DNA from: an uncultured Clostridia bacterium
GTDB lineage: Bacteria; Bacillota; Clostridia; Saccharofermentanales; Saccharofermentanaceae
Length of the DNA: 6,877 nt
Reading direction: 5' to 3'
Assembly: GCA_946405115.1 (NCBI GenBank)
Contig: CAMJGB010000102.1
Location: 1 to 6,877 of the forward strand
Below are positions 1 through 6,017 of the stretch, piece by piece (position 1 is the stretch's first letter; every line of letters begins with the position of its first letter). The notes beneath the pieces are model-generated. The model was not told where the DNA came from and made no database searches. It saw only the letters and a list, made by a program, of their open reading frames with translations. The position numbers were made by a program, and so were the translations under genes.

Positions 1-31
1 TGTTTATAGCCGGACGCCTGAATTTAAAACC

Positions 32-820
32 ATGAAGAAAAAGATTATTGCTGTCATCATGACACTTTGCATGAGCGCATTCATGTTCGGATGCTCCTCT
101 TCTACAGAAGAAACAACAGCTGAGCCTAAGACTGTTACTGTGCTTGCGGCTGCATCTCTTACGGATGTAATGGGCGAGCTTGAAGCTCCTTATGAGGTCT
201 CGCATCCTAACATCGATCTCGTGTTCTCATTTGCAGGTTCAGGAGCTTTGCAGACACAGATTGAGGAAGGCGCTCCGGCAGATATCTTTATCAGCGCTGC
301 CAACAAGCAGATGAATGCTCTTAATGAAGAAGGACTCATGGACAGCGGAAGCATCAGGGAACTGCTTCTTAATACAGTTGTTCTAATCGTTCCTAATAAC
401 AGTGAGCTCGGACTTACATCATTTGAAGACGTTCTTAACGACGGCGTTAACATGATCGGCTTAGGTGAGATCGAGTCAGTCCCTGCCGGTAAGTATGCCC
501 AGCAGGTATTCGAGTCCCTCGGTATGTGGGAAGAAGTAGAGGCGAGAGCTAACTTCGGTACGGATGTTCGTACAGTACTTTCCTGGGTTGAGATGGGCGA
601 AGTTGACTGCGGTGTTGTTTATGCAACAGATGCATTCTCATCAGATCAGGTTACTATCGTTGCTGAAGCACCTGAAGGTTCATGCGACAGAGTAGTTTAT
701 CCTGCAGGTATCGTTGCAGGTTCCGAGGTAAGCGCTGAGGCAGAAGAGTTCCTTCAGTATCTTGAGAGCGACGAAGCCGCAGCAGTATTCGAATCCTATG
801 GATTCACAATGGCAGGTTGA
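32..820 (+). CDS. modA: ModA, molybdate-binding lipoprotein of an ABC importer
   Basis: Extracellular solute-binding protein (262 aa) that captures molybdate (or tungstate) and hands it to ModB. Seen: a Lys-rich N-terminus, a hydrophobic stretch, and a lipobox-like MFGC with the lipidated Cys at residue 21, so the protein is probably membrane-anchored in a cell without an outer membrane. The mature domain starts near residue 34 with VTVLAAASLTD, then FAGSGALQTQIEEGAPADIF (66-85), VPAGKYA (150-156) and GVVYATD (194-200). By family knowledge, Ser42, Ser70, the Ala152 region, the Val179/Val182 region and Tyr197 match oxyanion-binding positions of ModA. Length is normal for the family. No clear Shine-Dalgarno lies before the ATG, and only 31 bases of leader are visible, so promoter and leader cannot be judged. 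An internal ATG at residue 10 would destroy the signal peptide. The stop overlaps the modB start. ModA is preferred to TupA on the motif pattern; tungstate binding cannot be excluded. Confidence 0.95.
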   Translation: MKKKIIAVIMTLCMSAFMFGCSSSTEETTAEPKTVTVLAAASLTDVMGELEAPYEVSHPNIDLVFSFAGSGALQTQIEEGAPADIFISAANKQMNALNEEGLMDSGSIRELLLNTVVLIVPNNSELGLTSFEDVLNDGVNMIGLGEIESVPAGKYAQQVFESLGMWEEVEARANFGTDVRTVLSWVEMGEVDCGVVYATDAFSSDQVTIVAEAPEGSCDRVVYPAGIVAGSEVSAEAEEFLQYLESDEAAAVFESYGFTMAG

Positions 821-1482
821 TGATGGATCTGTCTCCTTTATGGATAACATTTAAGATTTCCCTTGTGGCAACAGCCATTGTCTTCGTGACCGGGCTGTTG
901 CTCGCATGGGGTATTACGAACCTTAAGAAGGGCAAGGCGGTTATTGATGCCGTCTTGTCGCTTCCTTTGGTTTTGCCGCCTACGGTTATGGGATTTCTGA
1001 TCCTTATATCTGTGGGTACAAATTCTTTCATTGGAAAGTTTCTTGATACTTTCGGGATGAAACTTGTGTTTACCTGGCAGGGTGCAGCTGTTGCTGCTGC
1101 CGTGGTTTCTTTTCCCGTTATGTATCGCGGAATAAGGGGAGCTTTGGAACAGGTGGATCCGACTGTGATACAGGCTGGACGCACGTTGGGGTTAAGTGAG
1201 TTTAAGATCATGCGTAAGGTGATGTTTCCTATGGCGACCCCCGGAATACTTGCTTCTGTGGTTTTGTCTTTTGCAAGGTGTTTGGGCGAGTTCGGCGCCA
1301 CGTTGATGGTGGCAGGAAATATACCCGGTAAGACCCGCACGATGTCAGTTGCCGTTTACACTGCAATGCAGGGCGGTGACCGTGAGCTTGCTTATAAATG
1401 GGTAGCTATAATTGTTTGTTATTCGCTTATTATTCTGGTTGTCATGAACTGCCTTCCTTCATTAAGGAGGTCAAGAAGATGA
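820..1482 (+). CDS. modB: ModB, molybdate ABC transporter permease
   Basis: Integral membrane subunit (220 aa) that forms the molybdate channel, normally as a homodimer with two ModC. Seen: about five hydrophobic segments, near residues 10-31, 43-65, 86-102, 141-165 and 193-212. The cytoplasmic EAA coupling loop is at about 119-142 (AGRTLGLSEFKIMRKVMFP...PG). It is followed by the ModB hallmark LGEFGATLMVAGNIPGKT (155-172). The ATG at 820 overlaps the modA stop as TGATG, which suggests translational coupling; a second ATG at 823 and a TTG at 817 are alternatives in the same frame. GGCAGG at 811-816 is only a weak Shine-Dalgarno. The basic tail LRRSRR fits the positive-inside rule. The stop overlaps the modC start by 4 bases. 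Length matches the family. Confidence 0.95.
   Translation: MMDLSPLWITFKISLVATAIVFVTGLLLAWGITNLKKGKAVIDAVLSLPLVLPPTVMGFLILISVGTNSFIGKFLDTFGMKLVFTWQGAAVAAAVVSFPVMYRGIRGALEQVDPTVIQAGRTLGLSEFKIMRKVMFPMATPGILASVVLSFARCLGEFGATLMVAGNIPGKTRTMSVAVYTAMQGGDRELAYKWVAIIVCYSLIILVVMNCLPSLRRSRR
1464..1470 (+). promoter_or_regulatory. Strong ribosome binding site setting the modC start
   Basis: AAGGAGG lies 8 bases before the ATG at 1479. The same open frame extends upstream to 1398, but that longer version would add 27 residues overlapping the modB tail and lacks a comparable site. This Shine-Dalgarno therefore fixes the modC start at 1479. The site sits within the last codons of modB. Confidence 0.85.
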
Positions 1483-2507
1483 AGACTTTGAAAGTAGATA
1501 TCAGAAAAAAGTGCGGTGACTTCTTGCTTGTAAGTAAGTTTGAGACTTCAGAAGACAGGTTCGCTTTACTTGGAGCATCGGGCTCGGGCAAGTCCATGAC
1601 TTTGAAATGCATTGCCGGCATCGAAAAGCCAGATGAGGGAAGCATCGTGTTAGGGGACAGGGTGCTTTTCGACGCGAAGAAGAAAATAAACCTTCCTCCC
1701 AGGATGCGCCGTGTGGGATACCTGTTCCAAAACTATGCATTGTTTCCTAACATGACGGCATTCGATAACATCAACATTGTGTCGGGAGACCCTATAAGAA
1801 CACATGAGCTTCTCGATAAGTTTAATATCGGAAACATTGCTGATCTTAAGCCGTCGAAGATGTCGGGAGGACAGTGCCAGCGAGTTGCTTTGGCTCGCAT
1901 GCTTGCATCAAATCCTGAAGTAATGCTTTTTGATGAGCCCTTCTCGGCGCTTGATAATTACATGCATACAATAATAGAGCGCGAGATTATGGATATTCTA
2001 AGTGAGTTCAAGGGACCTTCAGTGCTTGTTTCCCATGACCGTAATGAGGTTTACCGCATGTGTGACTCGATAGGTGTCATGGATAACGGCACGCTTGTTG
2101 AAGTGCAGGATAAGGAGACGTTCTTTACATGTCCTTCGTCTGTGGTTGCTGCAAGGCTTACGGGATGTAAGAACATCACAAGACTTGAGCCTGACGGCTT
2201 TGCCTCTGACTGGGGAATAAAGCTTGAACTGCCGGACTTAAAGGAAAGCATTAAGTATGCGGGTTACCGTGCTCACTATTTTGAGATGACAGATTCTGAA
2301 CATAAGGGTGATCCCGGAGTGTTTGAGGTTCAAGTTGAACGGGTTATAGACGATACATTCTCAAGAGTGATAGTCTTTAGGCAGAAGGGATATGAGAGCG
2401 AGAGTTCGGATTCAATTCTGACGTATATTACGGGTAAGGATACTTCAGTTGATGACGTTAAGTTTTTGAAGATTATCCCTGAGAAACTTATGCTTTTCGA
2501 GGTGTGA
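1479..2507 (+). CDS. modC: ModC, molybdate ABC transporter ATPase
   Basis: Cytoplasmic ATPase (342 aa) that powers molybdate import through ModB. Seen: Walker A GASGSGKS at 32-39, Q-loop Gln84 in LFQNYALFP, signature MSGGQCQR at 128-135, Walker B VMLFDEP at 148-154 with catalytic Glu153, D-loop SALD at 156-159, and the switch His187 in LVSHD. All ATPase motifs are intact. Residues from about 230 to 342 form a C-terminal extension where ModC and related importer ATPases carry TOBE/MOP-like folds that can sense oxyanion; the sequence here is too divergent for me to confirm that fold. The start overlaps the modB stop as ATGA, and one base separates its stop from moaA. Position straight after modA and modB makes the molybdate assignment secure, although the ATPase domain alone could belong to several oxyanion or spermidine-type importers. 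Confidence 0.93.
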   Translation: MKTLKVDIRKKCGDFLLVSKFETSEDRFALLGASGSGKSMTLKCIAGIEKPDEGSIVLGDRVLFDAKKKINLPPRMRRVGYLFQNYALFPNMTAFDNINIVSGDPIRTHELLDKFNIGNIADLKPSKMSGGQCQRVALARMLASNPEVMLFDEPFSALDNYMHTIIEREIMDILSEFKGPSVLVSHDRNEVYRMCDSIGVMDNGTLVEVQDKETFFTCPSSVVAARLTGCKNITRLEPDGFASDWGIKLELPDLKESIKYAGYRAHYFEMTDSEHKGDPGVFEVQVERVIDDTFSRVIVFRQKGYESESSDSILTYITGKDTSVDDVKFLKIIPEKLMLFEV

Positions 2508-2508
2508 T

Positions 2509-3477
2509 GTGCTGACAGACGGGTTAGGAAGAGAACTTACATATCTTCGTATATCGCTGACGGATAAGTGTAATCTCCGTTGTAAGTATTGTGTGCCTTC
2601 CTGCGGCGTCGAACGTATGCCTCATGATGAGATTCTGACACTTGAAGAAGTGCTTAAGCTCACGGATATATTCACGAAGCTTGGTGTTACCAAAGTAAGG
2701 TTTACCGGTGGCGAGCCGCTTGTACGCAAGAATGTGATAAGCCTTATACAGAATGTCTCGAAGCTTACGAATTCGCCTAAGATATGTATCACAACTAACG
2801 GTGTTCTGTTAAGTGATTACATCGACTATCTTTACTACTCATCAGTTCATGATATCAACATAAGTCTTGATACATTGGATCCGCTTACATACGCATCCAT
2901 AACAGGTCAGGATGCGATAGCACAGGTGTTCGACAGCATAAGAGAGTGTCTTAATCTCGGAGTTAATCTTAAGATAAATGCCGTGCCTCTTAAGGGTATT
3001 AATGAGGAAGATATTCCGGCTCTTGCTGCGCTTTCAAGAGACTATGATATGTCGGTAAGGTTCATAGAGCTAATGCCTGTAGGATGTGCATCTTCATACA
3101 CGGGAATCTCTAATGATGAGGTCAGAAGAAAGCTTGATGAAGTATACGGTGAAGGCGTGGAAGACGGAGAAGGAAACGGACCTGCAACCTATGTTTCTTA
3201 CAATGGATTCAGAGGGAAGATAGGATTCATAAGTCCGATGTCTCATTCATTCTGTTCTTCCTGCAACAGGTTAAGACTTACTTGTGACGGTAAGCTTAAG
3301 TTATGTCTTGCATCGCCTTTAAGTTTGGATCTGAAGTCTCTTCTAAGATCGGGTGCTTCGGATGAAGACATAAGTCATGCGATTAAAGAGGCGGTGCTTA
3401 ATAAGCCCGCTCATCACGAATTTAATTCCGAAGGTTTTGTATCTCAAGCCGGAAATATGATCGGCATAGGAGGTTAA
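2509..3477 (+). CDS. moaA: MoaA, GTP 3',8-cyclase (radical SAM)
   Basis: Catalyses the first step of molybdenum cofactor synthesis, the S-adenosylmethionine radical cyclisation of GTP that MoaC then turns into cyclic pyranopterin monophosphate. Seen in 322 aa: N-terminal radical-SAM cluster motif TDKCNLRCKYC with Cys21, Cys25 and Cys28; the SAM-binding FTGGEP at 65-70; and the C-terminal second cluster motif CxxC-x13-C with Cys249, Cys252 and Cys266. The protein ends in Gly-Gly (321-322), the tail known to reach into the active site and to be needed for activity. All diagnostic elements are present and length is typical. The start is GTG at 2509, one base after the modC stop, with GAGG at 2499-2502 as a modest ribosome binding site. 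Both clusters make the enzyme dependent on Fe-S assembly. No moaC is seen next to it. Confidence 0.97.
   Translation: MLTDGLGRELTYLRISLTDKCNLRCKYCVPSCGVERMPHDEILTLEEVLKLTDIFTKLGVTKVRFTGGEPLVRKNVISLIQNVSKLTNSPKICITTNGVLLSDYIDYLYYSSVHDINISLDTLDPLTYASITGQDAIAQVFDSIRECLNLGVNLKINAVPLKGINEEDIPALAALSRDYDMSVRFIELMPVGCASSYTGISNDEVRRKLDEVYGEGVEDGEGNGPATYVSYNGFRGKIGFISPMSHSFCSSCNRLRLTCDGKLKLCLASPLSLDLKSLLRSGASDEDISHAIKEAVLNKPAHHEFNSEGFVSQAGNMIGIGG
3468..3473 (+). promoter_or_regulatory. Ribosome binding site overlapping moaA C-terminal Gly-Gly codons
   Basis: AGGAGG lies 5 bases before the GTG at 3479 and supports that non-ATG start. The bases are shared with the end of moaA: codons GGA (3469-3471) and GGT (3472-3474) encode the essential terminal Gly-Gly. 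One stretch thus serves a protein tail and the next gene's ribosome binding. Confidence 0.85.
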
Positions 3478-3478
3478 T

Positions 3479-4408
3479 GTGGGTAAGGTAATTGCCGTTT
3501 GCATAAGTGAGAAGAAGGGTACGGTTAAGATACCGATCCCAAGCGTAAATATCATCAAGGATTACGGTCTTGAGAATGATGCTCACGCAGGTTCCCAAAG
3601 ACAGGTAAGCCTTCTGTCTTATGAAAGCTTCATGGAGTTTAAGAAGCTTAATGAAGGCCGTGTTGATATTAATCCGGGAGTATTCGGAGAGAATCTTCTG
3701 GTGGAAGGATATGATCTTAAGTCACTTAAGATAGGTACAAGGTTTAAGTGCGGTGAGGCCGTGCTTGAACTTATTCAGATAGGAAAGAAGTGCCACTCAG
3801 GCTGCGAGATATCCAAGATTGCAGGTAAGTGCATAATGCCTGTCGAAGGTGTGTTCGCGAAGGTTGTAGTAGGAGGAGAGGTTAAGGAAGGCGATCTGTT
3901 CGAGATCATATCTGAGCCTCAGAGAGCTCCTTACAGGGCCTGCGTTATTACTGCAAGTGACAGATCCTATAAAGGTGAGCGAGAAGACCTTAGCGGTCCT
4001 AAGATAGTGGAAATGGTTAAAGCTCAAGGCTATGAAGTTATTGATTATAAAGTTCTCCCTGATGATGAAGACGTTCTTACGGATGAGCTTATAAGAATGA
4101 GCGATGAATTAAAGCCTGATGTGATATTTACCACAGGCGGTACGGGATTCTCACCAAGAGATCATATGCCTGAAGCAACTAAGAAAGTAGCACACAGGGA
4201 TGCTCCGGGTATCGCCGAAGCAATAAGAGCATACAGCCTTAAGATAACTCCGAATGCGATGTTATCAAGGGGTGCTTCGGTAATAAGAAACAAGACTCTC
4301 ATCGTAAATCTTCCGGGAAGTCCCAAGGCTGTTAAGGAGTGCCTTGAGTACATCCTGCCAAGCTTTGAACACGGCCTTGGCATATTAAGAGGCGAACTTA
4401 CGGATTGA
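3479..4408 (+). CDS. MOSC domain fused to MogA/MoaB-type molybdopterin adenylyltransferase
   Basis: Two-domain cytoplasmic protein (309 aa) for late molybdenum cofactor steps. Residues 1 to about 146 are a MOSC domain, a fold that handles sulfur or metal on the cofactor: see GLENDAHAG (30-38), RQVSLLS (41-47), NPGVFGENLLVEG (65-77) and the Cys-bearing IGKKCHSGC (101-109), with Cys105, Cys109 and a further Cys118 as candidate ligands. Residues about 152-309 are a MogA/MoaB domain, which in MogA adenylates molybdopterin before molybdate insertion: CVITASDRS (155-163), TTGGTGFSPRD (218-228) and LPGSPKAV (278-285). The start is GTG, one base after moaA. Similar MOSC-MogA fusions are known in Clostridia, so this is not a frameshift artefact. 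MogA and MoaB cannot be told apart from sequence alone, so no symbol is given. No MoeA partner is in the window. Confidence 0.92.
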   Translation: MGKVIAVCISEKKGTVKIPIPSVNIIKDYGLENDAHAGSQRQVSLLSYESFMEFKKLNEGRVDINPGVFGENLLVEGYDLKSLKIGTRFKCGEAVLELIQIGKKCHSGCEISKIAGKCIMPVEGVFAKVVVGGEVKEGDLFEIISEPQRAPYRACVITASDRSYKGEREDLSGPKIVEMVKAQGYEVIDYKVLPDDEDVLTDELIRMSDELKPDVIFTTGGTGFSPRDHMPEATKKVAHRDAPGIAEAIRAYSLKITPNAMLSRGASVIRNKTLIVNLPGSPKAVKECLEYILPSFEHGLGILRGELTD

Positions 4409-4463
4409 GGCTTATAATATTTGAATAGGCATAAGGATTATTGGATTAAAGGGAGGATACAAA

Positions 4464-5399
4464 ATGAAAAAATCCAAGTTACTATGTTCAGTTGTTGCTG
4501 CTACTGTGCTTTTCGCTTCGTGTGCTAATAATGCAGATGAGACAGAAGTAGAGTCCGAAGCAAGGACAACATCACAGCAGGAGGAGACGGAACCTGAAGA
4601 GACAGAGACGGAACCTACTGAGGATCAGGGTCCGGTCGAGCTTACTGTCGATAATTACTTTGACGTTGATCCCGAGGATACTGAGTGGGGAAGACGTGAG
4701 AGTTCGGCGGATATCATATCTCTTGTAGATCTTGATTACATTCAGTCTTCTTACAGCACTTTGTTCGAGATAGACAGTGTCGAGGATCTGGCTTCGGTTA
4801 CTTATTTTGTCAATACATATCCGCTTTCAAGAACGTCTGAAGATAATTTCTTTATCTGGGTTGATCTTCTTGCTGATATCGATCTGTCAGGATATAACTG
4901 GGCTCCCATGGGTCTTGATGAGGGTGATGATTACGAGCATGCATTCTCCGGAATCTTCGCAGGCAACGGTCATTATATCTATGGCCTTAACATCGAGAAT
5001 GAAGATGACTGCAACGGATTCTTCGGCCTTGCTTATAACGGAGCAGCAGGCGGTGTCCGTATCGTAGATGCTGTTGTAAGCGGCGCTGATTCTGCCCTTG
5101 TTGCAGGTAGTTCATATGATTTCAGATACATTGACTTTGATGCATCAGGTACGCTTCCTGATAAGTTTGACGGTGATTACGAGAGTTTGTTTAACGTTTA
5201 TCAGGATCCCGGAAATAACAGATACATTTACTGCTCCTTCAGTGCCTTGAACGGTAGTGGCGAGCTTGTAAGTGAGGAAGATTTTACTGTTAATCCTTAT
5301 CCGGAGAACGGCTCACACCAGATGATCGATATGTATGATCCTGATCATGACGGCGAGTTTGTTTATGGAGAACCTTATTTTGGCGACGCCGGCTTCTAA
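4464..5399 (+). CDS. Secreted lipoprotein with one GLUG-like motif and an EF-hand-like loop
   Basis: Not assigned to a named family (311 aa). Seen: a lipoprotein signal MKKSKLLCSV... with lipobox FASC and Cys20. A disordered acidic Thr/Glu/Pro linker at about 24-57 includes an in-frame 12-base repeat (GAGACGGAACCT at 4584 and 4605) encoding ETEP twice. Residues 102-205 have the layout of GLUG-type beta-helix surface proteins: SVEDLASVTYFVN, then LLADIDLSGYNWAPMG (135-150), FSGIFAGNGHYIYGLNI (161-177) and GFFGLAYNGAAGGVRIVDAVV (185-205). A C-terminal stretch at 292-303 fits the 12-residue EF-hand loop (Asp292, Asp294, Asp296, Gly297, Glu303), so calcium binding is possible. GGGAGG at 4451-4456 supports the ATG. 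The 55-base gap after the Moco gene holds no terminator, so it may share that transcript, but nothing in the protein points to molybdenum. A cell-surface or adhesion role is only a guess. Confidence 0.8.
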   Translation: MKKSKLLCSVVAATVLFASCANNADETEVESEARTTSQQEETEPEETETEPTEDQGPVELTVDNYFDVDPEDTEWGRRESSADIISLVDLDYIQSSYSTLFEIDSVEDLASVTYFVNTYPLSRTSEDNFFIWVDLLADIDLSGYNWAPMGLDEGDDYEHAFSGIFAGNGHYIYGLNIENEDDCNGFFGLAYNGAAGGVRIVDAVVSGADSALVAGSSYDFRYIDFDASGTLPDKFDGDYESLFNVYQDPGNNRYIYCSFSALNGSGELVSEEDFTVNPYPENGSHQMIDMYDPDHDGEFVYGEPYFGDAGF

Positions 5400-5432
5400 T
5401 TAGAAGGACAATCAAATCTTAACAATGAAACA

Positions 5433-5464
5433 ATTAAGGCTCCTGTATTAGCAGGAGCCTTAAT
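5433..5464. terminator. Bidirectional intrinsic terminator between convergent genes
   Basis: A perfect 13-bp inverted repeat (ATTAAGGCTCCTG at 5433-5445 and its complement at 5452-5464) encloses a 6-base loop. The stem begins with A/T pairs and has a GC-rich core. On the + strand the stem ends in TTAAT and is followed by CATTATT; on the - strand it ends likewise and is followed by TGTTTCATTG. U tracts are therefore short but present on both sides. The hairpin lies 33 bases after the lipoprotein stop and 20 bases from the rrf2 stop, as expected for a shared terminator. Confidence 0.85.
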
Positions 5465-5484
5465 CATTATTAGACAATCTGTGA

Positions 5485-5880
5485 TTATAAAATATCACTC
5501 AGTTTTCTGTTGTAGAAGAAGTCGTGAACCATATCATCGAATTCCCTCCACATGGGGAGTGTCTCACACTTCTTCACACGAGGACACTTAAATCCTTTAT
5601 CTGCAAGACATGCAACTGAAGACATTGTGGTCTCCATAAGCTCCAAGATCTCGCCGATGGAATAATCTTCAGGCTTTCTTAAAAGCTTATAACCGCCGCC
5701 CTTGCCGCTTGCTCCTTTAACGAGACCTCCTGCGACCATCTCTTTAACGATGATCTCAAGATATTTCTTCGAGATCTCCTGTCTTTCAGCAATATCCTTA
5801 AGGGGGATATAGTTACCGTTATCGTTCTGTGCGAGATCGATCATGACACGAATCGCATATCTTCCTTTTGTTGAGATCAT
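5485..5880 (-). CDS. IscR-like Rrf2 family transcriptional regulator
   Basis: DNA-binding regulator (131 aa) of the Rrf2 family. Seen: the N-terminal hallmark MISTKGRYAIRVMIDLA; a winged helix-turn-helix over about 25-60 with IPLKDIAERQEISKKYLEIIV and the wing GASGKGGGYKL (56-66); then a dimerisation helix EDYSIGEILELME. Three cysteines, Cys91, Cys99 and Cys105, sit where IscR binds its [2Fe-2S] cluster (Cys92, Cys98, Cys104 in E. coli). The fourth E. coli ligand, His107, is matched here by Leu108, so the last ligand would have to differ. Divergent placement beside a cysteine desulfurase points to an Fe-S sensor that controls its own gene and iscS. CymR-like sulfur regulators are the main alternative, but they normally lack this three-Cys set. 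AAGGGG (+ strand CCCCTT, 5889-5894) lies 8 bases before the ATG. Confidence 0.93.
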   Translation of the reverse strand: MISTKGRYAIRVMIDLAQNDNGNYIPLKDIAERQEISKKYLEIIVKEMVAGGLVKGASGKGGGYKLLRKPEDYSIGEILELMETTMSSVACLADKGFKCPRVKKCETLPMWREFDDMVHDFFYNRKLSDIL

Positions 5881-5911
5881 AGTAAAAACCCCTTCTTCAA
5901 ATCTAACGCCT

Positions 5912-5941
5912 ATTATACCCGTAGGTTATCGGGTAAATCAA
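5912..5941 (-). promoter_or_regulatory. Promoter of the rrf2 regulator gene
   Basis: Read on the - strand: -35 TTGATT (5936-5941), 18-base spacer, perfect -10 TATAAT (5912-5917). Transcription would begin near 5905, leaving a leader of about 25 bases with the AAGGGG site. The entire spacer and the edge of the -10 are occupied by an inverted repeat, which fits autorepression. Confidence 0.72.
5916..5935. promoter_or_regulatory. Candidate Rrf2/IscR operator 1 (rrf2 promoter)
   Basis: Perfect inverted repeat: TACCCG at 5916-5921 and CGGGTA at 5930-5935, with 8 bases between. It fills the spacer of the rrf2 promoter. Rrf2 family regulators bind imperfect palindromes of about 20-25 bp as dimers, so size and location fit an operator. 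Binding by this regulator is inferred from position only. Confidence 0.6.
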
Positions 5942-5948
5942 GTGCTAA

Positions 5949-5971
5949 TTACCTATTGACACGGTGGGTAA
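5949..5971. promoter_or_regulatory. Candidate Rrf2/IscR operator 2 (iscS promoter)
   Basis: Inverted repeat TTACC at 5949-5953 and GGTAA at 5967-5971. It covers the -35 box of the iscS promoter. Its right side, GGGTAAAT (5966-5973), repeats exactly the right side of operator 1 (5931-5938). A second overlapping repeat, CCTATT (5952-5957) with AATAGG (5971-5976), has a different centre. The half-site likeness suggests one regulator binds both, with this site weaker. Confidence 0.45.
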
Positions 5972-5984
5972 ATAGGCATAATAT
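5956..5984 (+). promoter_or_regulatory. Promoter of iscS
   Basis: Perfect -35 TTGACA (5956-5961), 17-base spacer, -10 TAATAT (5979-5984). The expected start of transcription is near 5991, about 27 bases before the TTG start codon. It overlaps candidate operator 2. CATAAT at 5977-5982 is an alternative -10, but its spacer would be only 15 bases. Confidence 0.75.
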
Positions 5985-6003
5985 AACGCCGTAATAATTT
6001 GAG

Positions 6004-6010
6004 AAGGAGA
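6004..6010 (+). promoter_or_regulatory. Ribosome binding site fixing the TTG start of iscS
   Basis: AAGGAGA lies 7 bases before TTG at 6018. No ATG in this frame occurs until codon 12, after the conserved ADNAATT motif, so this site supports TTG as the true start. Confidence 0.8.
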
Positions 6011-6017
6011 TACTACA

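Noticed and set aside
1..31. Possible riboswitch (for example molybdenum cofactor type) or promoter before modA.
   Set aside because: Only 31 bases are visible, with no complete stem or promoter pair. The leader lies mostly outside the window.
804..1340. 178-codon reverse-strand open frame opposite modB.
   Set aside because: Antisense shadow of a clear ModB gene; its protein shows no recognisable motif and no supporting ribosome binding site was found.
1398..1478. Longer modC start adding 27 residues.
   Set aside because: It overlaps the modB tail for over 80 bases, the added residues do not resemble a ModC N-terminus, and AAGGAGG points to 1479.
4413..4418. Perfect TATAAT before the lipoprotein gene.
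   Set aside because: No -35-like hexamer lies 16-18 bases upstream (the region reads AGGCGA-like) and there is no extended -10 TG. Too weak to call a promoter.
4421..4450. TTGAAT with ATTAAA as a second promoter candidate for the lipoprotein gene.
   Set aside because: Transcription would start at or after the Shine-Dalgarno GGGAGG, leaving no usable ribosome binding site.
4584..4616. Short direct repeat (GAGACGGAACCT twice, 21 bases apart) as a possible mobile or regulatory repeat.
   Set aside because: It is in frame and encodes the Glu/Thr/Pro linker of the lipoprotein, so it is low-complexity coding sequence.
4777..5067. 96-codon + strand open frame inside the lipoprotein gene.
   Set aside because: Overlaps the lipoprotein in another frame, with no ribosome binding site or family motif.
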